Shown: positions 22,633 through 36,502, counted from the stretch's first letter. The stretch is DNA of 64,000 nucleotides from Epiperipatus broadwayi (GCA_028023455.1 JAQFVV010012395.1:5582001-5646000), one strand, 5' to 3'. The notes: a model not told the origin generated them from the sequence alone. Program-made: numbers and translations.

Positions 22633-25540
22633 CAATACATAATTACAAATGTCATCACCAAAAACTTTAGACAAATATTAAGTACTTGGTATAAAAGTGG
22701 TCAAAATAGCAAATCAATTAACTCTCTTAAGAGTTGTCTGTAAAAGCTTGCAACTAAAACCCCCATTTTGCCTCCAAAGACCTGAGAAAATTATTCAGAA
22801 AGCAAATGAGATTGTGTCATGAAAACAAATAAATGCATAAAAGTTTTTCAAGTACCAAACTTTGTGTTTCATTAATAATGTGAAATGATTGCTAAAAAAT
22901 AAACTTATTGATGAAAATGTCACAAAAGTTTTTCTATTAGTAAGAAAATCTTTCTAAATTATGTGGGGGGGGGTGTCAAAAGAAATTGACAAAGCTATAT
23001 AGGCATGATAAACCTCATACTTTACTAAATAACTTCGCGTAATTATAACTGTTAAAAATCTTAGTCCTAAATATCTAAGAAACGTTAGAACTTGTTTTGA
23101 AAAAAGAATTAAACTTTGCTATTACATTATCTAATACTTCTTATTAGATATAATGGCAGGATTGAGGAAATCATTCAAAAATTACCTTTAGAAAAAGCAG
23201 AATTACATTGGAGAACGAAAACAGTACTCGAGATATAAGCACTCTAAATCAAACATTATTTATAGCTTTTATAAGCGAATTTAGAGTTGCCCCCCCCCCC
23301 CGTAATTGTCCCATTATCACACCAATTAATTAATTCAGTTATTGTTTGGTAAATGATATAGACACTCATAGTTAAAGAGTGTCGATAGCAAAATAATCTG
23401 GGGTGAGCAAGCAACAAAACAATATAAGACGGAGCAGTTATGTAATACTTCTCAAATATTGATCCCAAAGTTAATTTTTGTCATAAAACTATCAACAATT
23501 ATTATTAAAAATCATGAAGAATATCTTAATACCCATTTATTGACTATTAATAGATGATCATGTCTATAAGAAAAAAAAAAACTTTCAACTATATGGATTT
23601 GAATGTTATCTTTCATGGATATGACAAACTAATAGATAAACCATTATAAGATGAAGTCCATTATTAAGCACAAAATTAGATATTAAGTATCACATGATTT
23701 CATGAACTTGTTTTTGATCTAATAATTATTATATGTATAATATATATTCTGCCATACAATGTGCTGTTGTCTATGAATGCATGTTTAATTTAAATATAGA
23801 TAATTGCCAGATATTTCTATAGCTATGGTAATTGAAAATGATTCTTGATGAATTATCCTGTGTATGATTAATAATTTAAAAAAAGGCTGAAATTTCAATT
23901 ATTATATCTTTTGACCATATGAATAAGATACAAATTTCACAAGTGAAAATCATGTATCATAACATTGATTCTTACAAATATACAATTAAATTTCTTACTT
24001 TTAATGATTTGAATCAATGAGAGTTAAAAACCAAAATGAATAAAAAAAATCATATTTTTGAAGAATTTATTTTTTATAAAGAGTTAGATTTATTTTTCAC
24101 TGGGAAAAGCCAATCTTGTTGCAAATTTTAAAATTGAAAAAAAAAAAAATGTGCAAGAGGAAAAAAATTAATTTTTATAAACCACATTTCACATTAAAGA
24201 TCCTTGTGGAGTAACACATCTACCTACCATTGTCATGAATTGGATTCAAATCCAGATAAATGACTTTTTTTTCAGAGAATAAGAGGATTTTTGGCTAGAT
24301 AGCCCATAGCCAATCCAAACAACCATCCAATTAGTGGTTGACAGGTACTTAGATATCCTTAACTGGAGATAAAGATTTCAAATTAATCTGGATTGGTCAA
24401 TTGAATATGTTTAATATGTTATGGCATAATAGTAAGGATAGAGTAATATATCTAACTTTTGAATTTATAGTTCGCTTTGTGAAAATTTTTACTCAATGCA
24501 AATCAGCATAAAGCAATAAATGTCTAAAATTCCTATTCAGTCACAATTTGTTTTATTGTGATGTCTTTCCTAAGACATGCAGAAAGCCTTGCATTTTAGA
24601 AATAAAATTTTAAAGCTTTATTATAGAAAATTACAAACGTAAAGTTAGTATTAATACTGGGATTAGAAGTTGACTTCAGCACAATTGATTTATGAATGAT
24701 GTGTATATTGCAATTATGGTTATAATTATTACTAGATTCAATTATGGATATGTGATATCACACATGTGCATTTTGGGTATAAACAATGTATATAGATATA
24801 GGTTTTTAAAGAATTTTCCATTTCATATATGCCTAATTATGACTCTTGAGATTTTGTCATACTATCCAATAGTTAAAATACTTTTGCTTTAGTTTTCAAT
24901 ACCATAATAACAGAAGCAATCAGGAAATTTTGTTTGCCAGTAAGCTGTTGTACCACTAATTTTACTGTTCTCCTTTGCAACTTAAATATAATTTTAGAAA
25001 AATTTGTAATTATATCTGTTCTATGAGAAAGTAAAATTATTATAAAATAAAGTAAAAATTTATTTACATCTTATTTAAATGGTATTGTGATTATTGATAT
25101 CATGCACCAATAATCATCATAAATGATTTCCTTAAATTAGACAATGATGACATCTATCATTGGATTTTTAAAAATATTCAAGTATTATGTATTTACACTA
25201 GATGAAAATATAACGGCTTTCGCAGTCAATTTTTTTTAAGAGGTACTAATTTAAAATGTTTCCGTCTAGTAGCTTAAAAATTCTAACATTCTAAAGTTTT
25301 GAATCTATTTACCACTTTGCATAATTATATATGCATATTATTAGAACATCTATGAATTATAGTGATAAAATATAAGTTGTCTATATGATTGTTATCCTTG
25401 GCAAATGTGTAATAATATCAATGTGATTTAGTAGCTACATATACAATCCATTTCATAACTTTTTTTTTTACAAAAAAAAAACAAAAACCCTAATGTCTTG
25501 CCTAACCTTTTTCACTTAATATGCAGTTATAAATAAGAGT
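22633..25540. other. AT-rich DNA with possible SINE relic
   Basis: No gene recognised. A run of 12 C lies at 23290-23301. Positions 24199-24420 hold a box B-like GGATTCAAATCCAG and GGCTAGATAGCCCATAGCC, which reappears inverted near 29285-29345, so an old SINE family is possible. Confidence 0.4.
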
Positions 25541-25805
25541 AAACATCACATGATCACCATTTTCTATAGTTAGCTAATAATGTAAAAGATGACTGCTGGA
25601 AGGTTGCATTAGATCCTAAGATCTAGGTGCAGTGATCTCAGATCCAAGGCTCCTCACTGATGAAAGCCACAGGTTAGAAACTAGTCTGAGGATCTTGGAT
25701 TAGTATGTACTAGATGGGGATTTTATGCACAAACCTTTCTGCATCCACTGATTACTCTGACTTGAACAGAGTGGCATACAGTGTGGAGAGTTGCCTCTGA
25801 GTAAG
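25541..25805. mobile_element. Foldback element, family C, decayed copy
   Basis: The leader GTAAACATCACATGATCACC is followed by a palindrome whose loop is CACTGATGAAAGCCACAGG. GGTTAGAAACTAGTCTGAGG and ACTAGATGGGGATTTTATGC match the right arm of the element at 36748-37076. The arms are diverged, so this is an older insertion. Confidence 0.6.
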
Positions 25806-28330
25806 AATAAATAAACTGCTTAGGAATAACCTTTTATCTGAAAACAAGACTAATATATACCAAAGAAATTATTGCTTGATTTCTGTCACAAATTATTCCT
25901 AAAATAATTTTTTTTATTATCCATACTGTCTTTAATTGAATATTGGCAAAAGTTATTTAAGATATCTTTTTATTTTATAAAATGGGAAAAAAATAATGGT
26001 TTGTATATGTAACAATTTACAAATTAAAAAATATCACTTATAATTTTTTTAAAAATCTAATCCCCTCTTTCTGTAACAATGGTTTCCAAACAGGAATTAC
26101 TACTATGTCAACATGTGAATGTGATTTATATTTTACACAAATATAAATTTTGTGCATGAAATTTTAGAAGCGAATAAATTGCATAAACAATAGTGATCTT
26201 TTTCTTTACTCATTACTAATAATATATGAATTGATTTAAAAACTGGAGACAAGATTCAAAATGAAGTAAAAATCTCATGAATAATTTTTGATTAATTGAT
26301 CTTTATCAGACTGATGGTATTACCTCTGAGGTTTTAAGCTTATGTTTAGAATCACAAACAATACATTTAATAAAATGTATTATAAGCTAATAGTAGAAAT
26401 TTTTAATGCTTTTGTTAATTACTCTATTTAGAAAACAATAACAGTAAATTGGTTTACTAAATGAATGCAATATTGAACATTCTTATCAATCCAAATAAAG
26501 GCTTACTAACCTAAAGTTGGTTGAAATAGTCAGATATAGATATCTGTTAATAACTAGTAAATCAGTCTTTACATTAAAGGGGGATGAGCAAAGATAGGGG
26601 TTGCCAGCTTATAAAATCAAAAAATTAAAATGGTCTTAATTCTTATATCAAAACTTTCAACTTTCAAGTGCAGTATTTTAATTCCAAATTTATTGAAAGA
26701 AACGAATGTTAAAAATCATGTTACCACTTTATGACATGCAGTTGTTTTGCAACTAATTTCATAAAAAGAAACAAGCGGGATGGGGGATCAAAGATATATA
26801 TTATGTTCTAGTTAAAAAATGGTGAAATTAAAATAAAAATTTTGTAATATATAAATGTAAATAAGATTTAAAAAATTGTGTTATCTGAACCCCTCCCTCA
26901 CACTTATTTATAAAAAAATATTACTGGTAACAAATCATTTCATTCTTATGTTATAAAATATGTGATAACACAAAGAGAAGTTCTTTAGTGCCATTTATTG
27001 TAAATTTGAGTAGTCATTGATTATCAGATGGTAGTGCATCTAAAGCCTCATTTCTAAATCAGTTTCTGCTTTTGCCTTTATTATTGAAATTGTAAGTACT
27101 GCAGTTATTAAATTCTTCCATGTAGCTCTGAATTCCAAGTCTCAATGGCAAAGGCCAGAAATCAATTGGGGGATTTAAATGCACTATCATTTAATAAATG
27201 GCACTAGAGGGGACAGCTGTTGTTTTATAAAAAAATATTACTATTGTTTTCCTTTTGATTTGTTCTTACTATAAAACAGATAACAGCCACAGGGAAAGCT
27301 ATGATTCATAATTGGTCTATTAATAAGGTTTGTCAATGGCTATCATCTTGTGATTTATAATTCAAATCAATCCATCTGGAATTTTTATAGCAAAAATTCA
27401 TATTTTCAGAGGTACTAGTAGTTGGTTAATCAAGGATTTTATTTCAATAATGTCTTAAAGAGATATCATATTCCATTTTAAAGAAACCACTAACCTCTAC
27501 CTTGCTTGAGAGAATCTACAGTTAATACAGCGGTTGGACCAAAGTAAAATTTTTGAACATAGCAACTATACTAGAAAGCTTACTCTGATTATCAAATACA
27601 ATAAGAAGTCAACTATATATGAAATAATATGTGTAAGATTTTCAACAATACCTAAAAATTAATTCTAAACAAAATCCCCATAGTTTAAACAAAACAAATG
27701 CAACAACAGAATTACTAAGAAGATTCTGGAACTTTCACAAAATGAAACAGTAATTGGTATGTAACTTATAGCATTCATATTATAATAATAATTGTAGCTT
27801 ACTCCACTGCACATGCGTTTTACAGATCGAACGCTAATTATAATGAATACTCTCTTTCCAAACACAAGATAAAGTCTTTTAAAAGATAGAACGGATCCAC
27901 TCTATCCTTTTCACCCAAACTATACGTATAGGCAAATCTGAAGCATTTGGAAAATGAGAGTGTGAAGATTTAATTAATCACTTTAAATTACTTAAAATCT
28001 TATTTTTGTTGATGATGCAAAATTTTTACTATTTATAATACGTCATTATTAAATGAAAACTTTAAATTAATTATTATGACTATATGTTTAAATCACATTC
28101 ACTTCCCAAGATCCAGAAGACTACCAGTATATTCTATAAAATATATAAATTAATGCAAGTTGTGTACTTCTAAGAAGTTGAAGATCTCTTAGCACAATTA
28201 CTGTACTGCTGATGTTTACTAAAATATTTTAATTTTGATTAAAAAACCCTGCAATTTAACCTAGATGTAAATAAATATTTAATAATAACTATGAATGAAA
28301 AATGAACTTTTATTAATTTAAAGTATAAAT
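25806..28330. other. AT-rich DNA downstream of the coiled-coil gene
   Basis: No gene recognised. TTGAGTAGTCATTGATTATC near 27007 belongs to a short palindromic motif that recurs in the window (see findings). Confidence 0.45.
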
Positions 28331-28331
28331 T

Positions 28332-28337
28332 TTTATT
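28332..28337 (-). terminator. Candidate poly(A) signal of the coiled-coil gene
   Basis: TTTATT on the plus strand reads AATAAA on the minus strand about 100 nt after the stop codon at 28434. Another lies at 28309-28314. Such signals are common by chance in AT-rich DNA. Confidence 0.3.
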
Positions 28338-28433
28338 TTTTAAAATAATCTAGCAAAAAAACCAAATGTATATTTTTTAGTAAAAAAAAAAATACAAAAA
28401 GGAAAGAACATAAATAAATGCCCATCACAGAAA

Positions 28434-28679
28434 TTACTTCACTACAAGAACGCTTTTTAACCGTACTTTACCAGAAACCTTCTCTCTAAGTTTCTCTCTC
28501 TCCTCTTCTTGTTGCTTTGAAACCATCAAATGCCATTTTTTAATTAACCTTTTTCTCATTTCTTTCTCTTTTAGTTCATACTCAAGTTTGACTTTTTCCG
28601 CTAATTTTTCTTTCTCTCTCTTTTCCTTCTTCAATTTCTTCTCTTCTTTGAGCCGTTGTAAAGTTTCCTGTTTTTCAGT
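28434..28679 (-). CDS. Terminal exon of a Lys/Glu-rich coiled-coil protein
   Basis: On the minus strand a TTTCCATTTCAG acceptor opens an 81-codon exon that ends in TAA (28436-28434). It encodes an almost uninterrupted charged helix, with segments such as KEEKKLKKEKREKEKLAEK, KEKEMRKRLIKKW and QEEEREKLREKV, followed by a basic tail ending VLVVK. It begins in phase 0, which matches the end of the exon at 41524-41764 (also phase 0 with an AAG|GTAAGT donor). The two would join into one frame of about 161 residues across a 12.8 kb intron. I do not recognise the family; many cytoskeletal and ciliary coiled-coil proteins look like this. Confidence 0.65.
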   Translation of the reverse strand, partial: TEKQETLQRLKEEKKLKKEKREKEKLAEKVKLEYELKEKEMRKRLIKKWHLMVSKQQEEEREKLREKVSGKVRLKSVLVVK

Positions 28680-30055
28680 CTGAAATGGAAAAAAAAAAAT
28701 GGCTAAAATACAATCAAGGATATAATCATAATCTGTAATCCTAAACATATACAGTTGTTAGAAAAATCTATTCACAGAACAATGAAGTCTGAAAATGTTA
28801 CTATAATAATTCTTCTAATTTGGTTCGATTAACAATTAAGTATATATTGTAAGTTTATAAAAAAAATTCTCATGATTCTAAACATACTTTCAATAATTTA
28901 CAAATACTAACATTACCCCCCTAAAAAATAGTTTAATTTCAAAAACCTGATGAAGATTACTGAGGTCAGTCAAAACATTTTGCTAATTTAATAAAAAATA
29001 AATAAATAAAAATTTAGCTTATAAACGATTAAACATACACTTTTCTATATATCACAACAGCCTTCAGTAAATATATTTCTATCATGTACATTACAATTTG
29101 AATAAAAATTGAAATGACTTAATAAAATAAAAGCTAACCACAAGCAGTGCTTATAGGACTACAACCATCTTTCTCACCAGTAGGGAAGAGTGGCATTACA
29201 TTGTATTTTTTATTTTTATAATCATAGCATTAACTTTCAATCCATATTAATTATAAACAATAATATCTAACTGAAAATAACTAGATACCCATTTATTGAC
29301 TACTGCTGGATTGCTAAGGTAGCTATGGGTTATCTATTTAAAATTTTTAATCTTATTTTTGCCCTGAAATTTCAAAATTCATCCAATCAGAATTCAAACA
29401 CTAGATCACAAACATGACAACTAAAATGTACTAAATATTAACCATAAACTCCTTATCAACAAAATATCACATGACCTTTTCAATTGATTCATATACTTGC
29501 AACAGCAATTATCTTAACTTTATTCCGGATCTATCTACTTTGTAAGTTTGAGTAATCAATAAAAACTAGATGGTGGTGCTATGTAATATCCCTAGATGGA
29601 TTTCTGATTTTTTGTCTTCATCAGTAAAAATTTAGGATTCAAAACTGGATGTATTACTCTTATTCATTAAGCAATCACCTTTTATACTATTCAATGTAAT
29701 AGCCTGAAACTATATATATATAAAGTCTTGAGTTTTTGAATCCAAGACAATTCGTTTGCATAATTATATAAATCTGAGCAAAATAAAGAGAAGTGCTTTT
29801 GAAGCAAAAGAGTAAGCCAGGAAAATCATGATGTTTTATTTGTATTAATTTATCTAGACAAAAAATAGAATTAAGTCTACTTGAATTCAAAATTTTAAGA
29901 TTTTTTTAGTTTTGAATTTCAGACTATTAACTGGATAGTTTAAAGGAGCTTAAAGATGACTGCTAGAAGAATTAAGTTTCAGTTTTAAATTCTCAGTCCT
30001 CATTGATAAAAGCAAAAGTCAGAAAATGTTCTGGGAATATAGACATTACAAACTG

Positions 30056-30626
30056 TATAGGGGATTTGAACTCAGACTTTCAAACACCTTTAAACTATCC
30101 ACACTATCTCATATCAATGATACATATGATCACACACATGTAGAAAATATCAATAATCACCAATGTGTGTATTTTCTGCTGAACCGGCACTCATCAGTTG
30201 GTCCAGATTATCATGTCTCATACACATATAACCAGTGCTCAGTTTATATTAAGATAGCAAATCCTCACACTCTAATGGACAGGCTTCAATCTACTCCAAC
30301 TCTACAACAATATTGGCATCAGCATGGGATTTGGGTTTTCCATAATCAGATTTTCAATGGTATGGATGGCTGAAGAGTTGGAGTAGATTGAGGCCTGTCT
30401 ATTAAAGGGTGGGGATTTGCTATCTTAATATGAATTGAGCACTGGTTATATATATATGTGTGAGAGATGATAATCTGGATCAACTGATGAGTGCTGGTTC
30501 AGCACAAAATACATATATTGGTGATTTTTGATCTTTTCTACATGTGTGTGATAATGTGTATCAGTGATGTGAGATAGTGTGAAGAGTTGAAAGGTGCTTG
30601 AAAGTCTGAGTTCAAATCCTCTATAT
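30056..30626. mobile_element. Foldback element, family B
   Basis: Arms of about 250 bp (30056-30304 and 30374-30626) flank a 69-bp spacer. The outer ends carry GGGGATTTGAACTCAGACTT and its inverse AAGTCTGAGTTCAAATCC, which includes a box B-like GTTCAAATCC. Inner arms carry AATGGACAGGCTTCAATCTA and its partner near 30390. A 115-codon open frame inside is only a by-product of the palindrome. No target duplication is obvious. Related copies form the cluster at 51535-52790. Confidence 0.8.
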
Positions 30627-33600
30627 TTACAATTAGGCTCCAGGTATATAAAGAGTGCCTGTATTTCAAATATTACATTGCATAGCTCTATCTAATGATT
30701 ATTACTTATTCAAGCTTGCAGTGAATGGCTTTGGGGTAGAGTGAAGTAAACTGCTCTCAGAAACCCTAAGGCATATAATAATAAAAATTATTTGTATTCA
30801 ATAAATGGATGCAAAATCATTCATCAATTGGCTGTATTTATTTTAAGAAAATGAGAAATTAATGCTTCAATATGAATGATAACTGCTTGTTGATTGTTCT
30901 CCAGTAGTTTTGTTTGTCAAAAGCTTCTTATGAATAGTTTTATTCACAAAGAACATTAATTATTATGGAATATCCTTTAATTTGTTTCCAAGATTAAGAT
31001 CTCAATGGTTTACTTTTACTAAAAGTTAATTTTAAAAAAAAGTTTTGTGAGCTGCAAAAACTAAATAGGAGTAAAAAGAATTAGAAGCATGAAACTATTT
31101 TCTAAAGTTTGTTATGAGTTTAAATGGTGCAGAAACTATTAAAAAGAAAGTTTGAAAAGTTTTAGCAGAACTAATGGATAAGAATCCTCATAATGTAGTG
31201 ATTAATGTATTCATTTGTCATGACTTGACATTCAAATCAAAAATGGAATCCTACATTTTTCAGAGAGAATTAATCTGAATGCTTAGATCTTCTTTTCAAG
31301 CAAACAGTTTCTAGCAACTCGATATTGATGAATAAAGAGGGTAGTCCCAGGGAACCTGAGAAAGTTGCAGAGTTAATGTGGCTGACTGTTAAAAATAAAA
31401 ATAGAGTGATGTGATGCAACCTTTGCAAGATGTGATAATCTTTAGTTTACTTTTTAAATCAATGGAAAAAGTTGGCATAATGGTCTGGAATATTTTAAAG
31501 AAAAGAGAAAAGATAAATAAATGAGTAAATAAAAAAAATGAGTAAAAAAATAATCACTGATGATATTACTGAAAAGAGAAATAGAAGTTATTATCAAAAT
31601 AGAATATTTTTGAAGCACATTGAAAGGAGCTGTAACAGAAGTTGATAAATGTTCAAATTAATTACAAGGTAGTCAAGTTTAATGAGCTATGACTTTCAGG
31701 AATCAGTTTCTAAGTATTAATTTAATTTTTTACGTTTTAGTGCAGGTTTTTTTTTTTTTATCATGCCAATAGTTTAAAATCACACCATCATTTATCATCA
31801 TCAGTGAACAGCGGGTTCTACATCATCCCAGATGATTTTCTCAAAAACATTAACTATTATTCTTCTTTAAAATTATAATCATTATTTTTCCTTTTCACTT
31901 TTTATGATTTTTCAAGGATTGCCATTTTAAAAAGGAATTGCAAAAATAAGATATAGACATTCTTGGAGTTCAAGCATTATTGGAAAAAAAATTCTTTTGT
32001 TCATAATATAGGCTAATTATTTTAAAGCATATAAAGTCTCGTTTATTATCAGAATTAAATGAATAGATTGTTGCTTGCTTTGAGAAATCTAACTTGGTTG
32101 TAAGAATGTACAAAAGATTGGGAGTTTCAAACTGATTCTAAATGAGTTAATTAAAAATAAATAAATGGATCAGTTGTGCTCAGTTTTATCACTTAAGATC
32201 ATGCCAAAAACTTATGAGCAACTCCCTCAATTAAGAATATCCATGCACACATCTGATCTATTCCTAAATCTATGTAAACAATTTCTGTATAAAAATACAA
32301 ATGTATGCACAGTGAGATAAGAGATGGAGAATGACAAACAATGAGGATGAAGGAGGGATTTCTCATTAAGACTATCTATGGAAGTCAGTTCATCAAAAAA
32401 TGTCATATTTGTGTATGAAATGGAGACAAGATTTAAATTATTTAAAATGAATAAAAAAATTAACCAAAAATCTTAATTTTGATAAAATGTAACTATTAAT
32501 AAAAATTAACTTATATATTTTTATTTTGATAAATTATAATTATTTACAAAAATTAATGCCTAAAAACTAATGCAGTGCTAAATCAATAAAATAAACAGGA
32601 TGTTATTTTTTTAAAAAAGTATAAACTTGAGTCTCACATATTGTTTACATTGTTATGATTTTAATGAATTTGAAACAACTCAAAACTACCTCATAATCAT
32701 TATATATTAGAAGTAGTAAATTTGGTTAAACTATTAATAATTATTATAAACATTTAAGATCAGAGATATAGTTTAAATGGACATTTTCCACTTTATAATC
32801 TCTTTTGTCTCATATATAATTTTCTTTTAAAAAACTCATACATTTTATTTCAAATGCAATTTCTTTTGGTAAAAAACAACAACAACAAAAAAATAAAAAT
32901 AAATTCAGATAAAAAGATATCGTTGGCTATTGAAGTGTTCAGCTTTGGACTATCAATTTTAAATAGTGGTTATCTAGTAGCATTGCTGGATGTATTTCTC
33001 TGGTTATTACATGGAAATCCCCACTTATTCCTTTATCTACATCTTCATCAATCTTATTTAATTTAGCAGAGTATATATAAAATTAACACAAATAAGATAT
33101 TCATAACAAGAACTGAATGACAAACTTTAATATATCTTCTTTTAATAATAACACAAGATAGTCAAGATATATTTATGTTCTCTATCATCCATTTTATATT
33201 TAATATCAGGTATTCATTCAACCATTGTATTTTATATCAGAGAATATTATGCCCCTATTCTGAAATATCTTTTAACTCATTAATTTTATATTTAATACAT
33301 TTTTTATAATGAAGGAAAGAAATAATAAATATATAATTAATAATATCCACCATTCGCAGCATAAATTTCCTATAATCTTTTCAACAAAAACTGAACATAC
33401 ATATACAATAATATTTAATTGAATATCTAAGAAAATGTTTAAAATAAACTTTTTTTTTTTTTTTTTACATTTAAATGCAATTATTATATTTTAATTTTAA
33501 CAATTTTTAATTTGGAGAACACATATAAAATAAAGTAGATAGATATGATTTTTTTGCATAAGGTTTTCAAACATTTCATAGCTAATCACTATATAAGCAG

Positions 33601-33666
33601 ATTTGAAAATAAATTTAATCCAAACATAAAAAAACAAATATTAGTTTTCCTTATATTTTTATATTG
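30627..33666. other. Intronic AT-rich DNA
   Basis: No gene recognised. The stretch 31190-31430 is of mixed composition (GGTAGTCCCAGGGAACCTGA) and may be an old SINE. A hairpin-prone TTCAAGCTTGCAGTGAATGG lies near 30709. Confidence 0.4.
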
Positions 33667-34620
33667 GACTATTTCCATCATCTAATATGAGTATTGAATG
33701 TCTTTAGAAAAATTCAACTTTATTTAAATATTCTAAATACATTCAACTGTTAGTAATAGCACATCAAACAGGTTAGTATATGTACAATGTTTCGAGAGGT
33801 ATTATTATCCCCTCTTCTTCAGGTGTTGCTGCCCTGAACAATGACAGTACTAGCACAGGATTTGAATCTGGATCCTTAGATTCTTGGGTATTGAATTTTA
33901 AGGTAAAGCTCTAATCAACTGAGCCATCCTGCCAAAGGCAACAGTTAGTAGAAATCTCACATACTTATCTATGAGGTTCTTCCTGATTTCTCCACTTTTT
34001 CCTAAAAGCAAAGTTGATTAGTGGTTTCCAAGCATTACGTATAGTCATATTATGTTGGCTTAGGGGATTTTTTGCCATTGTCATGTGAGCAGCTTTTTAA
34101 AATTTTCTTCTTTGTACCTTTTCTTCTCTATTCAATATTTTTGTGCTTTCCCAATTGAACATATGTTCATTGGCACATACAAACTCTGCTACCTTAGATT
34201 AATGTTTTCTCTCTTCTAATCATCAGTTTGTGTTCTTGCAAGTGCTTTTCAATGGGACGAGTGGTCTCACCAATTTTGCTTTTAGAAAAAAGTGGAGAAA
34301 TCAGGAGGAACATCATAGATAAGTATATGAGACTTCTATTAACTGTTACCTTTGGCAGGATGGCTCAATTGGTTAGAGCATTACCTTAAAATTCAATACT
34401 CAAGAATCTAACGGTCCAGGTTCAAATCCCATGCTAGTACTGACATCGGTCAGGCCAGCACCACCTGAAGAAGATGGGAGATTAATACATCTATAAATGT
34501 TGTATATATACTAACCTGTTTGATATGCTATTACTAACAGTTGAATGTATTTGGAATATTTAAATAAAGTTAAATTTTTCTAAAGACATTCAATGCTCAT
34601 ATTAGATAATGGAAATAGTC
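33667..34620. mobile_element. Large foldback element with SINE arms, family A, copy 2
   Basis: A 954-bp palindromic element. The left arm (33667-34015) and right arm (34275-34620) are inverse copies, starting GACTATTTCCATCATCTAAT and ending GATAATGGAAATAGTC. Each arm holds a complete tRNA-derived SINE: box A TGGCTCAATTGGTTAGAGC and box B GGTTCAAATCCC on the right, and their inverse on the left. The central 260 bp is not palindromic and is partly shared with the copy at 21588-22632. No clear flanking duplication is visible. Confidence 0.8.
34353..34620 (+). mobile_element. tRNA-derived SINE (family A), best preserved copy
   Basis: It begins GGCAGGATGGCTCAATTGGT, with a box A of RNA polymerase III type, and has box B GGTTCAAATCCC about 55 nt later. 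The body includes GGTCAGGCCAGCACCACCTG and CTAACAGTTGAATGTATTTG. It forms the right arm of the foldback at 33667-34620, whose left arm carries the same SINE inverted. Confidence 0.75.
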
Positions 34621-36502
34621 AAATAAAAATACAAGTAAAACATCATCATCACAAACCTTCAGGAAAACAATATTTGTTTTCCTCATTCTTAAAATATCAT
34701 CATTATTGTTAGCAATCACTAAGAAACAAGTACAGCAATCTAATTCCAGGGGGAGGGGAGATAAATAAAAGATTGAAGATGAGTTTTGCAATAACTATAC
34801 AAACTAATTATAAAACACAAATATGCTTAAGTAAGTCACATGTTATCATCCCTTTACTCTATTTATTTAATATTTTGCAATGCCGTCTTTTAATTTTCAT
34901 AGTAAATTTTATTTTTTCAAAAACTTCAACATCCTGTTTTCATAATGGCTCTTCAATGAATACTCTTCTTAATTCATCGTCAATAAAAGCAGTTAATAAA
35001 GCACTTCCTTAAAAAGTCTTTGAAATAATCTATAATAATAAGTATTAGCATTAATCCAAAATCTCTGGTTCTAAGCTTTTTTAAAATTTGAGAATTTATA
35101 TTTCAACCAGATGCACTTGACCTTTGAAAGGCCATCTTTTTTTTTTAATTGATAGCTTTAACAAATTTTATTTAAGATTTAATGTAAATTAAACAAAAGA
35201 TTTAATAACTACAGACAACTGCTTTGCAAAGAAAATACAGTTATTAATGGCGGAATGACAGCATTATGAACAAACATAAGAATTTTTATTAATATGGCTG
35301 TGGTAATAGTTTTTTTGAATTGGTTGTTTTAATAATTTTTTTTTAAAGATTCAATGTAAATTAAAAAAAAAGATAGGCCTATTAGATATAGTTCAGAAAT
35401 GAACCCTGGCAAGGTATTAATAAAGCTAAATTAAAATTTAAAGTATTTTAAATATATACCTGTTATATTTGATATGTAACAGTTATGGACAGCTTTTACA
35501 ATTTATTAATGACAGAATGGTTCTGAATTTGACATGTGACAGGTTGTGAATTTGACACATGACCATGAAGAAACATTCATATACTCAGCAATCAGACAAG
35601 AGAAAATAGGGATTTTATATATAAGATAATAAATCTCTATTTTTTTTTGCTATCTATAGTAAGATTGAATAATCAATGATTACTCAAACTTGCTACAGAT
35701 GGCATTAGAGTAGAGATCTCCTTGTTTTATCTCATATTGTGTAAGCTAAAAATGATTTATTATTAATACAGACTAAAAATAACTTTCCAATATTATCAAA
35801 ATGTTTCACAATATAAGTGTAACAACAAAGAAAAGAATAAAATTAATTTAATAAAGTTATAATAAAAATAATCCTCACATAAAATTCACATTTAATTTCA
35901 AAAGAATGCTATAACATACATGTTAAAAAATAAAGTAAAATGGAAATTGTCTTTAATAATTGCTTTTTTAATTTTTTGACTTTATCTATTGGTTAACATA
36001 AAATATATATTTCTCTTCTCTATGGATAACTGCTCCTATTTGAATTAAAATATAGCTTATATATTAGTAATAAAGCACAATCTATGGAATGAAATAAGAA
36101 ATAAATGTTTTTTTTTTATTTTTTTTTAAAAAAAAGATTATCACTTACTATGTATAAGACTTGCTTTATAGTGTCAATGATGAAGATATAAGAAAATATT
36201 AACAAATCAATAAGAATTTTAACTTTTTAGATGATACTATAATTTCTTTTTTTTTTTTGTACACTTGGACTTAGTCAAATCTTTTATTACTTATGTAATT
36301 CATTTGATAAAGAATGATAAAAACTTTTAAGCATTACTGACTTTTCCAATTCATATCAATAGATAATACGGACATCCATGTTCAACTAGAGAAGCCATAA
36401 AGTAAATCAATGTGCTCTAAATGTCTGGAATCCAGCTTAGTAATCATTTTTACTAATCTTCAACTACAAGATGAAAGACTTCTTCAACTAATTTATAAAA
36501 TA
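34621..36502. other. Intronic AT-rich DNA
   Basis: No gene recognised. A palindrome-derived motif, GAATAATCAATGATTACTCAA, spans 35667-35687. Two similar A/T-rich stretches near 35135-35210 and 35320-35370 repeat TTTAAGATTTAATGTAAATT-like sequence. Confidence 0.45.

Noticed and set aside
30026-30373. 115-codon open frame
   Set aside because: It lies inside a foldback element and has no domain, splice or start context; the palindrome explains it.
32854-33066. 70-codon open frame
   Set aside because: Low complexity at the start (Asn/Lys run) and no supporting context; the chance rate of such frames is high here.
34353-34440. Functional tRNA gene at the start of SINE family A
   Set aside because: The sequence after box B runs on into a SINE body, and the acceptor stem does not close.
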